64,000 bases of DNA from the NCBI RefSeq assembly GCF_001570585.1, contig NZ_BBXF01000005.1, positions 186,001-250,000 on the forward strand, in the 5' to 3' direction. Source of the DNA: Herbidospora daliensis. Its GTDB lineage: Bacteria > Actinomycetota > Actinomycetes > Streptosporangiales > Streptosporangiaceae. Below the pieces are notes generated by a model. It was not told the DNA's origin and did no database searches. It saw only the letters and a program-made list of their open reading frames with translations. Each line of letters opens with the position of its first letter. The first letter of the stretch is position 1. Below are positions 49,426-59,801 of the stretch, in pieces. The translations under genes and the position numbers were made by a program.

Positions 49426-50217
49426 CCGCAGCGCCGTTGGATGGCCAGACGCTGTTGCGTTCCCTTCATCGTCTGACACGCTGCCGCCCCTCCCCATGCA
49501 CACGGCTTTCCCGCGCTCGGAGTACTACGGCGGCTCCGCCCCGGTCGCGCCTTCGGCCGACGTCGGGCCTATCCCGGCACCGCGCACCTGGACGGCGCGC
49601 AGCCGGGATCGATCGCGGACGGTTCCCACGTTCACTGCCGCCCGATCGACGGGTGAGGCACCCGGCTCTACCCCTGCGGCATCGCCACGGCTACGCCGTA
49701 GTCCTTCACCGTGGCCTCCGAACCCAGTCTGTTAAGACCCGATCCGGAGTTGCCCACCTCCCGATGACAAGGGGGCGGGTGCGCGCCGCTTCCCAGCCCG
49801 AATCCACCGGGTTAGGTCGGCGGTGCCCTACTCGTCGGTGGGCGTGGCCGCAGATGTGGTGGACAGGGCGAGGGCACCCGCTCCGTCGCCGTGCCGGGCC
49901 AGGAGGGTTGTCACGCTGGCGACCTCGCCTATACAGGTGTCGCCTACTCAATGAGTCTGAACTGATGGGTGGTCGTCGCCTGGGGCGTAGCGTCGCCACG
50001 CCGTTATGCCGTTCCGGCCGCCGGCCATGGACCCTATCGTGACCCGACCAACCAAAGAACTTCACCCAGCATCGGCCCGGGGACCGGCTACGGCGATCCC
50101 AAGATCCACACTCGCAGCGTCTGGTCCGCACCGCAGGACACGGCGATGATCTCGCCGGCCAGGGTACCGACGGCGCGGAAGAAGCCTTGGGCGCCGACGA
50201 CTGGCTCACCCGCAGGG
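49426..50217. other. Gene-poor region, remnant sequence
   Basis: Several medium frames exist but none is convincing. A frame near 49496-49735 (FPRSEYYGGSAP...SPRLRRSPSPWPP) is of the spurious type often predicted beside mobile elements. No RNA gene seen. Confidence 0.35.
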
Positions 50218-50763
50218 TCAGGTCACGCCGAGGCCGCGCAGGAAGGCGTCCGCGACGAGGTCGGCCGCCTGCGGGGGATCCACTGCGGGGAACTGGTGGG
50301 CGATGCTGTCGACGAGTGCGTCGAGGACCGCACGTGCCCAGGCCGCATCGATATCGGCGCGCAGGTAGCCCTCATCGCAAGCGCGCTGGATGAAGGTGCT
50401 CAGGCGCGCACTCTGCGCTTCACGGCGAGCGCTGGCTTCGGGGTCCTTCTGCATCATGCGGCGCGTGTCGACAGGCCACTCGCGGGCGACCGGGATGATC
50501 CCCTCCAGATAGCGGTGGAGAGCGACCGGCACCGGGGCCTCGGTCAGCCGCGCCTCGTCCAACACCCGCTCGGCCGAGTCGAGTTTGGCCTGGAAGACGG
50601 CGCGCAGCAGCGCCTCCCGATTCGCGAAGCGGCGATGAACGGTGGTGCGGTCGACACCCGCCGCAGCGGCGATGGCCGCCATCGACGTGCTTGGATCCTC
50701 CGCCAGGAGGCGGGCCCCGGTGCGGAGGACGGAGGACAGGTTGCGTGCGGCATCGGCTCTCAT
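50218..50763 (-). CDS. TetR/AcrR family regulator
   Basis: 181 aa: helix-turn-helix TSMAAIAAAAGVDRTTVHRRFANREALLRAVF at about 25-57. Divergent from the SDR-ALDH-MFS genes, with a palindrome in the 163-bp gap; likely their repressor. Confidence 0.9.
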   Translation of the reverse strand: MRADAARNLSSVLRTGARLLAEDPSTSMAAIAAAAGVDRTTVHRRFANREALLRAVFQAKLDSAERVLDEARLTEAPVPVALHRYLEGIIPVAREWPVDTRRMMQKDPEASARREAQSARLSTFIQRACDEGYLRADIDAAWARAVLDALVDSIAHQFPAVDPPQAADLVADAFLRGLGVT

Positions 50764-50837
50764 GGTCGGGCGATCCTAACCAGCAGTGGTGATTACAGCG
50801 CCATCATCCCATAGCAAGATTCATCTCATCCATCTAC

Positions 50838-50855
50838 TGCAACATCAATGTTGCA
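50838..50855 (+). promoter_or_regulatory. TetR operator TGCAACAT-CA-ATGTTGCA
   Basis: Perfect 8-bp arms with a 2-bp spacer between the TetR and SDR genes, in locally AT-rich DNA. Typical spacing for a TetR dimer. Confidence 0.75.
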
Positions 50856-50926
50856 TTTGACGAAGAAACAGCTACATTGAGGTCGCGCCCCAAGGGCGGC
50901 AAGAAGCGAGATGAGAGGAGCACGCC

Positions 50927-51766
50927 ATGTCACGGACTTGGCTGATCACCGGTGGTTCCCAGGGGCTGGGCAGGGCCCTGGTTCTTCAGGCTCTTGAGGA
51001 CGGTGATCGAGTCGTCGTGACGTCCCGCAGGCCGGAGGCTCTGGCTGATCTGAAGGCGAAGTATCCGGAGCGGCTGGAGACCATGGCGCTGGATGTCACG
51101 TCGCCGTCCGAGGCTCGGGGCGTGGTGGCGGCCGCAGTGGAGCGATTCGGCACCGTCGACGTCGTTGTGAACAACGCGGGTTACGCCACCAGCGGTTCGA
51201 TCGAGGACTTCCCGGAGGACGAGTTCCGGGCGCAGGTCGAGGCGAACCTGTTCGGCGTGATCAACGTCACCCGGGCTGCCCTGCCCGTACTGCGTGGCCA
51301 GCGGTCCGGGCACATCGTGCAGATCTCGTCCATCGGCGGCCGGGTCGGCGGCACGCCCGGGCTCAGCGCCTACCAGACAGCGAAGTTCGGAGTCGAAGGC
51401 TTCTCCGAGGTGCTGGCGAACGAGGTGGCCCCGTTCGGCATCAAGGTGGTCATCGTGGAGCCGGGCGGTATCCGCACCGGCTGGGCCGCCGGCGCCGCGA
51501 AGCCGTCCGGACCCATCGCTCCTGACTATCAGCAGACGGTCGGCGCATGGCTGGAGCAGTTCGCGGCCTACAGCGGCAACGAGCCCGGCGACCCCGCCCG
51601 AATGGCCCGGGCCGTCATCGCCGCCGTGGACGCGCCCGAGCCCCCACGCCGGCTCCTGCTCGGCAGCGACGCCCTGGAAATCGCTGTCAGCGCGGAAAAG
51701 GCTCGCCTGGCCGAGGCCGACGCATGGGCCGAAGCGAGCCGCTCCACCGACCACCAGACCGCGTAA
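50927..51766 (+). CDS. Short-chain dehydrogenase/reductase
   Basis: 279 aa classical SDR: cofactor motif TGGSQGLGRA near 8, NNAGYA near 85, catalytic Ser in ISSIGG and Y-x-x-x-K in SAYQTAKFGVEG. AGATGAGAGGAG lies just before the ATG. First gene of a TetR-controlled unit with ALDH and MFS genes, suggesting oxidation of an alcohol to aldehyde to acid with export. Confidence 0.92.
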   Translation: MSRTWLITGGSQGLGRALVLQALEDGDRVVVTSRRPEALADLKAKYPERLETMALDVTSPSEARGVVAAAVERFGTVDVVVNNAGYATSGSIEDFPEDEFRAQVEANLFGVINVTRAALPVLRGQRSGHIVQISSIGGRVGGTPGLSAYQTAKFGVEGFSEVLANEVAPFGIKVVIVEPGGIRTGWAAGAAKPSGPIAPDYQQTVGAWLEQFAAYSGNEPGDPARMARAVIAAVDAPEPPRRLLLGSDALEIAVSAEKARLAEADAWAEASRSTDHQTA

Positions 51767-51944
51767 CGACCCTGAAGCTTCGCGTGCCGTCGGTCGCCTG
51801 CCCGACGGCACGCGACCACGGGCCCGGCGACAGCGCGGATACCCGCTCTCTCCGGTGGTCTCCTCCACTCCTGCGGCATCGCCCGGGACGCACTCCCGCC
51901 CGGCCCTCGCACCCACCACGTTTCACATGAAGAGATCGACAGAC

Positions 51945-53399
51945 ATGACTGTTCGCGACAAGCTCTACATCGGCGGCTCCTGGGTCACCCCCAGCAACCC
52001 GGAGTTGCTCGACATCCTTTCCCCCCACGACCAGTCGGTGCTGGGCCGCGTGGCCCAGGCCGCACCCGCCGACGTGGACGCGGCCGTCGCCGCGGCCCGC
52101 GAGGCCTTCGACCACGGCCCCTGGCCGCGCACCACGCCCGAGGAGCGGCAGGAGATCATCCGGCGCTACGACGCCCTGCGCACCGCCCGCGCCGACGAGG
52201 TCGCTGCGGCAATCTCCGTCGAGAACGGCTCGGCCGGCTGGTTCACCAAGGTCGGCCAGCCCTTCCTGACCCGCCAGGTCAACGCTTATCTCAAGGCGGC
52301 CGAGGAGTTCGGCTGGGAGGAGGTCATCGAACCCTCCGACCCGTCGGTGGCCTTCGACACCATCGTGCGGCGTGAGGCGATCGGCGTGGTCGCCGCGGTC
52401 ATCCCGTGGAACTCGCCGTTCTCCGCCGCCACCGCCAAACTGATCCCGGCCCTGCTGGCCGGCAACACGGTTGTCTTGAAGGTCTCCCCGGAGAACTCCC
52501 TCAGCATGATGCTGCTGGCGGACCTGTGGCACGAGGCCGGGCTTCCCGCGGGCGTGCTCAGCATCCTTCCCGCCGACCGCGAGACCAGCGAGCACCTCGT
52601 CTCCCACCCGGACGTCGACAAGATCGCCTTCACCGGCTCCACGCGTGCCGGCCGGCGCATCGCCTCCATCGCCGGAGAGCACCTCAAGCGGGTCAGCCTG
52701 GAGCTGGGCGGCAAGTCCGCGGCTCTGATCCTGGAGGACGCGGACCTGGACGCCGCCGTACAGGGCCTGCGCTTCGGCTCACTCGGCAACAACGGCGAGG
52801 CCTGCATCCTGCAGACCCGCATCCTGGTCCCCCGCGAGCGTTACGAAGAGGTCGTCGCCGCGCTCAAGGACATGGTCGAATCGCTGAAGGTTGGCGACCC
52901 TTCCGCCCCCGACACCTTCATCGGCCCGATGATCCGCCCCGACCAGCAGCAGCGCGTCATCGACTACATCAACATCGGCATAGCGGAGGGCGCCCGCCTG
53001 GTCACCGGCGGCCCGCACGTCCCCGAGGGCCTGGAAAAGGGCAACTACGTCACCCCGACCCTCTTCGCCGACGTCGACAACTCCATGCGCATCGCCCAGG
53101 AGGAGATCTTCGGCCCGGTCCTGGCCGTCATCGCCTACGACGACGAGGACGACGCCGTCCGCATCGCCAACGACTCCGAATATGGCCTCTCAGGCGGCAT
53201 CTGGAGCGCCGACCCCGAGCACGCCCTGGCCGTCGCCCGCAAGCTGCGCACCGGAACCATCACCCTCAACGGCTCGCCCATCAGCTTCGACGGCCCCTTC
53301 GGCGGCTACAAGGCCAGCGGCCTCGGCCGCGAGTACGGCAAGGTCGGACTCACCGGCTACATCGAGCACAAGTCCATCACCCGGCTCCGGCAGCCGTAG
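51945..53399 (+). CDS. Aldehyde dehydrogenase
   Basis: 484 aa. NAD fold with PWN156 (IPWNSPF), FTGSTRAGR near 229, catalytic E253 (LELGGKSA) and nucleophile C287 (NNGEACILQTR), then EEIFGPVLAV. The upstream part of the frame (51294-51944) is shadow of the SDR gene. Confidence 0.94.
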   Translation: MTVRDKLYIGGSWVTPSNPELLDILSPHDQSVLGRVAQAAPADVDAAVAAAREAFDHGPWPRTTPEERQEIIRRYDALRTARADEVAAAISVENGSAGWFTKVGQPFLTRQVNAYLKAAEEFGWEEVIEPSDPSVAFDTIVRREAIGVVAAVIPWNSPFSAATAKLIPALLAGNTVVLKVSPENSLSMMLLADLWHEAGLPAGVLSILPADRETSEHLVSHPDVDKIAFTGSTRAGRRIASIAGEHLKRVSLELGGKSAALILEDADLDAAVQGLRFGSLGNNGEACILQTRILVPRERYEEVVAALKDMVESLKVGDPSAPDTFIGPMIRPDQQQRVIDYINIGIAEGARLVTGGPHVPEGLEKGNYVTPTLFADVDNSMRIAQEEIFGPVLAVIAYDDEDDAVRIANDSEYGLSGGIWSADPEHALAVARKLRTGTITLNGSPISFDGPFGGYKASGLGREYGKVGLTGYIEHKSITRLRQP

Positions 53400-53581
53400 C
53401 CGACCGGAGAGGCGCAGACCTACCGGGCCGGAACCACCCGCAGTGCGGTCGGCAGGCCCCACCTCCTGGCCGTGACCGCTCCCCGCAATCGCTGTACCGG
53501 CGTGCCACCCGCATGCGCGAGACCCGCGACCTGTCCCGCGCCGTCGTCAAGACGCCCCCGTTTCCCCGGAGAGACAACCCC

Positions 53582-54994
53582 ATGCCCAGCAAGTCCACCC
53601 GCCTCATCTTCGCGGTCCTCGCGAGCGGGGCGGGCGTGTTCTCCATGCTGCAGTCACTGATCGCGCCGGCTCTGCCGACTATCCAACACGCACTGCACAC
53701 CTCCCAATCCACCGCCACCTGGGTAATGACGGCCTACCTGCTGTCCGCCTCGGTGTGCACCCCGATCATCGGCCGGGTCGGCGACCTGGCCGGCAAGAAG
53801 CGCACCCTCGTCGCAGTGCTGCTGACCGTCCTCGCCGGCTGTCTGCTCGCCGCCCTCGCTCCGAACGTCGGCGTCTTGATCATCGCCCGCATCATTCAGG
53901 GCGCCGGAGGCGCGGTGTTCCCACTGTCCTTCGGCATCATCCGCGACCAGTTCGAACCCGGCAGGGTCAGCGGCAGCATCAGCAACCTGTCCGCCGTGAT
54001 CGCCGCCGGCGGCGGCGTCGGCATAGTCGCTGCCGGTCCCATCGTGGCCGGGCTCGACTACCGCTGGCTGTTCTGGTTTCCCGTCGTCATCGTCGCCGTC
54101 ACCGCCCTGCTAGCCCTGTGCTATGTCCCCGAGTCGCCCCGACGGGCGAAGGGACGGGTCAGCTGGTCCGGCGCGGTGCTGCTGTCCGGATGGCTGGTCG
54201 CGCTGCTCCTGCCGGTCAGCTGCGGCAGCCGGTGGGGCTGGAGCTCCGCTGCTGTGATCGCGCTGTTCGCCGCGGCCGTCGTGCTCTTCGCCCTGTGGCT
54301 GTTCGCGGAGTCCCGCTCCCGCAGCCCGCTGATCGACCTGCGCATCATGCGCGTGCGGTCCGTGTGGACCACGAACGCCGCCGCTCTGCTGTTCGGCGCA
54401 GGCATGTCTTCGGTCTGGTCGTTCCTGCCCGGCTTCGTACAGACACCCCGCTCCGCCGGCTACGGATTCGGCGCCAGCGTCACCACGTCCGGACTGCTCA
54501 TGTTGCCCATGCTGATCGCGATGTTCGTCGCCGGTGTGGTCAGCGGACGCCTGGAACCCAAGGTCGACGCCAGACGCCTGCTGATCTCGGGGGCCGTCTC
54601 CGCCGCAGTCGCCTGCGCCATCTTCGCCCTGTGGCACACCCAGGAGTGGCAGATCGCCGTCGCGGCGGGCGTTTTCGGCCTCGGCGTCGGTCTCGCCTTC
54701 GCATCCATGGCCAACCTCATCGTCGGCGGCGTACCTGCCGAGCAGACCGGCGCCGCGACCGGCATGAACGCCAACCTCCGCTCCGTCGGCGGCGCCATCG
54801 GAACCGCGATCACCAGCCTCCTGGTCACCAGCCACCTCCAGCCCTCCGGCCTGCCGTACGACTCCAGCTACATCCACAGCTTCTCCGCGCTGACCCTCCT
54901 CCTGCTCGGAGCCGCCCTCGCCGCCGCCCTCGCCCCGGCCCGCAAAGCCGTCCGTACGCCCCACCTCCAGCTGACTCCCGCCGCCGCAGAGTAA
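53582..54994 (+). CDS. MFS drug/metabolite exporter (DHA2-like)
   Basis: 470 aa, 14 transmembrane segments expected. Motif A-like GRVGDLAGKKRTL near 62, motif C-like GGGVGIVAAGPIVAG near 140, typical STATWVMTAYLL start. GGAGAG lies about 8 nt before the ATG. Third gene of the TetR-controlled set. Confidence 0.92.
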   Translation: MPSKSTRLIFAVLASGAGVFSMLQSLIAPALPTIQHALHTSQSTATWVMTAYLLSASVCTPIIGRVGDLAGKKRTLVAVLLTVLAGCLLAALAPNVGVLIIARIIQGAGGAVFPLSFGIIRDQFEPGRVSGSISNLSAVIAAGGGVGIVAAGPIVAGLDYRWLFWFPVVIVAVTALLALCYVPESPRRAKGRVSWSGAVLLSGWLVALLLPVSCGSRWGWSSAAVIALFAAAVVLFALWLFAESRSRSPLIDLRIMRVRSVWTTNAAALLFGAGMSSVWSFLPGFVQTPRSAGYGFGASVTTSGLLMLPMLIAMFVAGVVSGRLEPKVDARRLLISGAVSAAVACAIFALWHTQEWQIAVAAGVFGLGVGLAFASMANLIVGGVPAEQTGAATGMNANLRSVGGAIGTAITSLLVTSHLQPSGLPYDSSYIHSFSALTLLLLGAALAAALAPARKAVRTPHLQLTPAAAE

Positions 54995-55127
54995 ACAGGG
55001 AGCGTGCTGGCGCGCTGGAGGAGTACCAATGCCGTCCTCGTCCACACCGCACTGACCGGGCTGGACGCGCTGACCTATGCCATTGACTCGCTCGCGGGTG
55101 CTCCGCCCCATATCAGGGAGGCTGAGA

Positions 55128-55331
55128 ATGACAACACCATGGTTGCCGGTCGATGACGCTCAGAACCGGGCACGTCAGGCGACCCAGAACCGGTGCCTGG
55201 CGGCCGCCACCGCGCTGGTGGCCGACCTGGTGATACTGACCGTCGGGCGCAATGACGCCCTGCTGGCGGCGGGGGCGCTTAGCCTGGCCATCGCCGTGCT
55301 GCTCGGCGCGTACGCCTACCGCCACCGCTAA
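55128..55331 (+). CDS. Small membrane protein
   Basis: 67 aa from ATG 55128, with GGGAGG 6 nt upstream. Two hydrophobic segments (CLAAATALVADLVILTV and LLAAGALSLAIAVLLGAYAY). Function unknown. In the same frame past its TAA another hydrophobic stretch (FFILIAALAVTVAILAGVG) runs to a TGA at 55455-55457 without a start codon. Confidence 0.6.
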   Translation: MTTPWLPVDDAQNRARQATQNRCLAAATALVADLVILTVGRNDALLAAGALSLAIAVLLGAYAYRHR

Positions 55332-55626
55332 CAGGCGCACGGAGGGTCACCACCCCGCCACCTGTCCGCACCCGACCCACGCTTCTTCATACTGATCGCG
55401 GCGCTCGCCGTCACCGTGGCCATCCTGGCGGGAGTCGGCCTGCTCATCCAGTGCTGAGCGAGACGGAACATGTCCCGGCCCAGTGAAAGTGGCACCAAAT
55501 GATCGCTAAGCGTCTGTCGAACGCGGACCTTTGACACTGGATGCGCGGACTTCTTGGCACAACGAAGCGGCGGCCGACATCGATGAGACTGCGTGGCCAA
55601 GCCGAGATTGAGTCTGTTTTCCCTGG
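55332..55626. other. Intergenic, ends with a possible small-ORF remnant
   Basis: Contains the startless hydrophobic frame described for the preceding gene. Otherwise nothing recognisable; local GC falls toward 55500-55620. Confidence 0.35.
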
Positions 55627-56487
55627 TCAGAGGCCGACGTTGCGCATGGCGTTGTCGCGCCAGCGGTCCACGGCGCGGATGTAGTTCAGCACCACCGGGG
55701 AGTTGGGTGCCCAGCGGCCGTGTGCGGCGATGACCGAGGCGGCGTAGGCGACGGTCGCTCCGCCGGCGCGCAGGCTGTGCGCGGTGGCTGTCTCGGCGTT
55801 GGGAACCCCGGCCCGGACGGCGAGATCGCCGACGATGACGTTCACCGAGTCGCCGGTCAGTGAGGGGCCGACGGTGCGGTGCCTGGAGGGCCGTCGTCGC
55901 GATGCTGTTCGGCCTGGTCCAGGGCCTGTAGCCAGTCCCGCCAGGCAGCGACCGGGTCGGTCAGCGGGTGGCTGCCGCTCGGGATGGCCATGGTCTGCCC
56001 GGCCGAGTCCTTGTGGTCTTGGAAATGGCGATTCGCACCTCCAGCCCGTCGGGGACCTCCCGGACGTCGGCGCGGTGTAGCGCGACGAGTTCGCTGCGGC
56101 GGCCCATCAGGGCCGGCCCGAGCACCAGCAGCAGCCGGTCCCGGAGCCCGATCACGCTGGTCAGGTCGCAGGCGTCGATCATGGCGCGCAGGTCCGGGAT
56201 GGTCGGCGGCGGCGCCTGGCGGCGGACGTTTCCGCTGGTGGCGCGGCGTCTTATGTGGGTGCGTAGGGCCAGCCGGGCGGCCTCGGTGGCGGGCTGGCCA
56301 GGGTGTCCGGACAGCCGGTGCATGGTGCGGATGGCGGCGATGGCCTGCTCGATACTGGTCGGTGCCTGGTCGGCGGCGCACAGCGCCGCGGTGTATTCGG
56401 CCAGCGTGTGACCGGTGGCGGGCAGCGCCCGGGCCGCCTCGCTGAGGACGTAGTCGGCCGCGGTGTGCGCGACGCCACCCCCGGCAT
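55627..56487 (-). pseudogene. Tyrosine recombinase/integrase, frameshifted
   Basis: Reading minus: N-terminal SAM-like part (ADYVLSEAARALPATGHTLAEY, then APTSIEQAIAAIRTMHRLSG), catalytic core with Arg (LGPALMGRRSELVALHRADV), a frame change near 56010 to QTMAIPSGSHPLTDPVAAWRDW, another near 55850, then VIVGDLAVRAGV, H-x-x-R (AHSLRAGGA), AHGRW and the tyrosine in VVLNYIRAVDRW. All catalytic residues survive but across three frames, so the enzyme is dead. Confidence 0.75.
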
Positions 56488-56631
56488 CCTGCGGCCCGGC
56501 TGCGGGGGCGAGTGGATGCCCGCCGCCGGTTCGGTGCGGCTCCGGGAGCGCGAGCGGTCCGGTCTCGTCCTACATGCGGCTTTCATGCCCCTATTCGGTC
56601 GGGTGTCCGTGGTGCTCACGGACCGGTCTCT

Positions 56632-57007
56632 GACCTCCGATAAGGAATGACAGGGATCCGTCGACTGAGGATGATCCGTGGGATGCGGAACCCGGGCTGG
56701 GTCTCGATCTGAAATCGAGCACGGATTCGGGTGCTCCCTATGGGCGATGCGGCAATCCCGGGTGCGCCGAGCTGCGGGAGACCCCCGATGGGCAGCCGCG
56801 GCCCCTGCCCAAGCCGAAGACCAAACCGAGCCGCTACTGCTGCGAGGCCTGTAAGGACCAGGCCCGCAGGCACCGTCAGGCCGCCCCCGAAACGGGCGCA
56901 CCTGTCGCTGGCTACTGCATTTCACCGAGCAGGCCGACAAGCGCGCCGCGCTGATCGCCCAGGCGATGCAGAAGCGCGTCGTGGTCTGGCCAGCCGGGAT
57001 CGTGTAG
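56632..57007 (+). pseudogene. Zinc-finger coiled-coil protein remnant
   Basis: One frame gives CGNPGCAELRETPDGQ and SRYCCEACKDQARRHRQA, a Cys4 ribbon like the N-terminus of the gene at 47151. After a frame change near 56890 it continues as LHFTEQADKRAALIAQAMQKR. No start and no long coiled coil remain. Divergent from the broken recombinase; probably from the same lost mobile element. Confidence 0.5.
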
Positions 57008-57371
57008 GTGCCGGTGTACTGGCCTCCGGGGAGGATGAGTGCAGAAATCAGCGGTGGGCCTCAGCTGCACCTCGGTGTCGCACAGGAGTTGAGGCCGGTC
57101 GAGCTATCGAGGGTTCGCTTAAGGATCGTCTTCCGATCCCTTGTCGTGCGGTGACAGATGCCTTTCACATAGCCCAATACGACGGCATGTTCTCTGGCTT
57201 CTTAAGAAGACGGCGAGAGCCGAGAGTTCGGCGCGGATGCTTCTAGATCGTGTGGACATTCGTTGATGCACCTTGCCGGTGCCTTTTCCGCTACCAGTTG
57301 TTAGAGTTCGTGCCTGGTGAGCCGGGAAGTCTGGTCGGCGCGATTTTGCCGTCTTCGAAGGGCCCAGCGCC
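57008..57371. other. Intergenic, no supported gene
   Basis: Lower GC than the flanks. A small hairpin GGATCG/CGATCC lies at 57122-57138. The promoter of the CBS-transporter pair is expected in the right part, but I cannot place it. Confidence 0.35.
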
Positions 57372-57815
57372 ATGCGTGCACGCGATCTGCTCACCGACTT
57401 CCCCACCGTCTCCCTCGACACCCCGATCAGGGAAACCGCCCGGCTGATGGCCGAGCTCGACCTGGCCGGGCTGATCGTGCTGAACGAGGACGGGCTTCCG
57501 CACAGCGTGCTGCCGGGGACCCAGGTCCTCGCGCTCGCGGTGCCCGGCTACTGCCAGGACGACCCTGCGCTGGCCCGCGTCGTCGACGAGGCACACGCTG
57601 ACCGTTTCCTCGACGACGTCGGCGACCGAACCGTGCGGGATGCGCTGCCGCCCCAGCCGAGAGAACTCCCCGTGATCGACCCCGAGGCCACGATCTTGGA
57701 GGTGGCGGCGCTGATGGCCCGGACCCGCAGTCCGCTGATCGCCGTCGTGGAAGGGGATCGTTATCTCGGGGCGATCACTCTCACGGTGCTGTTCGACCGG
57801 GTCTCCGGCGCGTGA
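57372..57815 (+). CDS. CBS domain protein
   Basis: 147 aa, two CBS units: ARDLLTDFPTVSLDTPIRETARLMAELDLAGLIVLNEDGLP (about 3-43) and RTVRDALPPQPRELPVIDPEATILEVAALMARTRSPLIAVVEGDRYLGAITL (about 86-138). Overlaps the transporter gene by GTGA; probably its adenylate-sensing regulatory subunit. Confidence 0.92.
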   Translation: MRARDLLTDFPTVSLDTPIRETARLMAELDLAGLIVLNEDGLPHSVLPGTQVLALAVPGYCQDDPALARVVDEAHADRFLDDVGDRTVRDALPPQPRELPVIDPEATILEVAALMARTRSPLIAVVEGDRYLGAITLTVLFDRVSGA

Positions 57816-59104
57816 GCGCGCTCGCCTGGGTGTCACTGGCGGTCTTCCTGGGCGTCTACGCCCTGATCGCCTCCGAGCGGGTCCACCGGGTGGCCGCCGC
57901 GCTCGGCGGTGCGGGCATCATGCTGGGGATCCACGCCACCGACGCGGGGGCGGCGTTCTTCTCCGAAGAGACGGGCATCGACTGGAACGTCGTGTTCCTG
58001 CTGCTCGGCATGATGGTCATCGTCGGCGTGCTGAAACAGACGGGCGTCTTCGAATACCTGGCCATCTGGGCGGCCAAGCGCGCCAAGGGCCGCCCCTACC
58101 GGCTGATGGTCCTGCTCGTCCTGATCACCGCGGGCGCCTCGGCGCTGCTCGACAACGTGACCACGGTGCTGCTGATCGCCCCGGTCACGTTCCTGGTCTG
58201 TGCCCGGCTCGGACTGTCCGCGGTCCCGTATCTGATCGCCGAGGCGCTGGCCTCCAACATCGGCGGCGCGGCCACCCTGGTCGGCGACCCGCCGAACATC
58301 ATCATCGCCAGCCGGGCCGGACTGTCGTTCAACGACTTCCTGGTGCACATGGCGCCGATGGTGGTGGTCCTCGTCCTGGTGTTCCTGGGCCTGTGCCGGG
58401 TGCTGTTCAGAAAAGCGTTCGTGTACGACGAACGCCGCGCCGCCGACATCATGCAGCTCGACGAACGCGAGGCGATCTCCGACCGTCGGCTGCTCTGGCA
58501 GAGCCTCGTGGTTCTCGGCCTGGTCCTGGTGGCGTTCGTGCTGCACCCGGTGCTCCACTACGAGCCCTCGGTCGTCGCCATCCTCGGCGCCGGCATCCTG
58601 GTGGCAGCCACGAAGGTCACCACCGAGGAGGCCATCGCCGAGGTCGAGTGGCCGACCCTGGTGTTCTTCATCGGCCTGTTCGTCATGGTCGGCGCCCTGG
58701 TCGAGACCGGCGTCATCGGCCAGGTCTCCCGCCTGGCCACCGAGGCGACCGAAGGCCGTCTGGGGCTGGCCACGATGGTCATGTTGTGGGGGTCGGCCGG
58801 GATCTCGGCGATCGTCGACAACATCCCGTACGTCGCCACGATGAGCCCCATCGCCGCCGACCTTGTCCAGGCCAACGGCGGCAACGAGCACGCCCAGGTG
58901 CTCTGGTGGGCGCTGGCCTTCGGCGCCGACCTGGGCGGCAACGCCACCGCCGTCGGCGCGGCGGCCAACGTGGTGGTGATCGGCATCGCCGCCCGCAACG
59001 GCCAGCCGATCAGCTTCTGGACCTTCACCAAGTACGGCCTGGTCGTCACCGTGGTCACGGTCGCCCTGGTCACCCCTTACCTGTGGCTGCGGTACCTGCT
59101 GTAG
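57812..59104 (+). CDS. ArsB/NhaD-type (SLC13-like) membrane transporter
   Basis: 430 aa, about 11-12 transmembrane segments. Two inverted signature stretches of the ion transporter superfamily: SALLDNVTTVLLIAPVTFLV with NIGGAATLVGDPPNIIIAS, and ISAIVDNIPYVATMSPI with DLGGNATAVGAAANVVVIG. Candidate substrates are Na+/H+ or oxyanions. GTG start within the CBS gene end. Confidence 0.92.
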   Translation: MSALAWVSLAVFLGVYALIASERVHRVAAALGGAGIMLGIHATDAGAAFFSEETGIDWNVVFLLLGMMVIVGVLKQTGVFEYLAIWAAKRAKGRPYRLMVLLVLITAGASALLDNVTTVLLIAPVTFLVCARLGLSAVPYLIAEALASNIGGAATLVGDPPNIIIASRAGLSFNDFLVHMAPMVVVLVLVFLGLCRVLFRKAFVYDERRAADIMQLDEREAISDRRLLWQSLVVLGLVLVAFVLHPVLHYEPSVVAILGAGILVAATKVTTEEAIAEVEWPTLVFFIGLFVMVGALVETGVIGQVSRLATEATEGRLGLATMVMLWGSAGISAIVDNIPYVATMSPIAADLVQANGGNEHAQVLWWALAFGADLGGNATAVGAAANVVVIGIAARNGQPISFWTFTKYGLVVTVVTVALVTPYLWLRYLL

Positions 59105-59135
59105 GGATCGCGTAGAGAAATCACACCGGGGCGTC

Positions 59136-59801
59136 ATGGTCGCGTACCGACCGGCTGAGAAAACGGCTCACCGGCCGCACTATGAAGGGGTGCGGAGCCA
59201 ACGCGGAATGGAACAGTTCCACCATCCCCGCCCGGTCTGCAGCGGCCATCACGACCGGCTGCGGCCGACGCCGGAGCGCGAACAGCTGATGGCCGGGCTG
59301 ACCGGCACCGTCCTGGAGATCGGCGCGGGCGACGGGGTCAAGCTCGCCTGTTATCCGCCCGCCGTCGCGGAGATCATCCTCATCGAGCCCGACGGCTTCC
59401 TGCGCGCGGCGGCCGGCAACACCACGATCTCCACTCCGCTGCGCATCATCACCGGCGACCTCGACCGGTTGCCGGTCGCCGACGGTTCGTGCGACGCGGT
59501 GATCTGCTCGCTGGTTCTGTGCTGCTCGCGCCGCCCCGAACGGGCTTTGGAGGAGATCCGCCGGGCGCTGCGGCCGGGCGGACGGCTGCGTTTCTACGAG
59601 CACCAGCGATCGCCCAGCCCCCTGGTCGCGATGGCCCAGACGCTGGTGACGCCGATCTGGTCACCCGCCGCCGGAGGGTGCCGCCCGGCCAGGGACACCG
59701 TCGCCGCGATCGAACGAGCGGGCTTCGTGATCGAGAAGTTGGCGCGGTTCTCCTACCGCCGAATCCCCCACGTGCTGGGGACGGCGCGGCCTCACTCGTA
59801 G
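59136..59801 (+). CDS. Class I SAM-dependent methyltransferase
   Basis: 221 aa from ATG 59136; the ATG at 59208 (MEQFHHPRP) would match family length better. Motif [20 protein letters not shown], then [40 protein letters not shown] paralogue of the enzyme at 43386-44039. Last 10 bp overlap nhaA (convergent). Confidence 0.86.
   Translation: MVAYRPAEKTAHRPHYEGVRSQRGMEQFHHPRPVCSGHHDRLRPTPEREQLMAGLTGTVLEIGAGDGVKLACYPPAVAEIILIEPDGFLRAAAGNTTISTPLRIITGDLDRLPVADGSCDAVICSLVLCCSRRPERALEEIRRALRPGGRLRFYEHQRSPSPLVAMAQTLVTPIWSPAAGGCRPARDTVAAIERAGFVIEKLARFSYRRIPHVLGTARPHS

Noticed and set aside
55332-55457. Stop-codon readthrough extension of the small membrane protein
   Set aside because: The frame after the TAA is hydrophobic and in phase, but nothing indicates readthrough and it has no start of its own.
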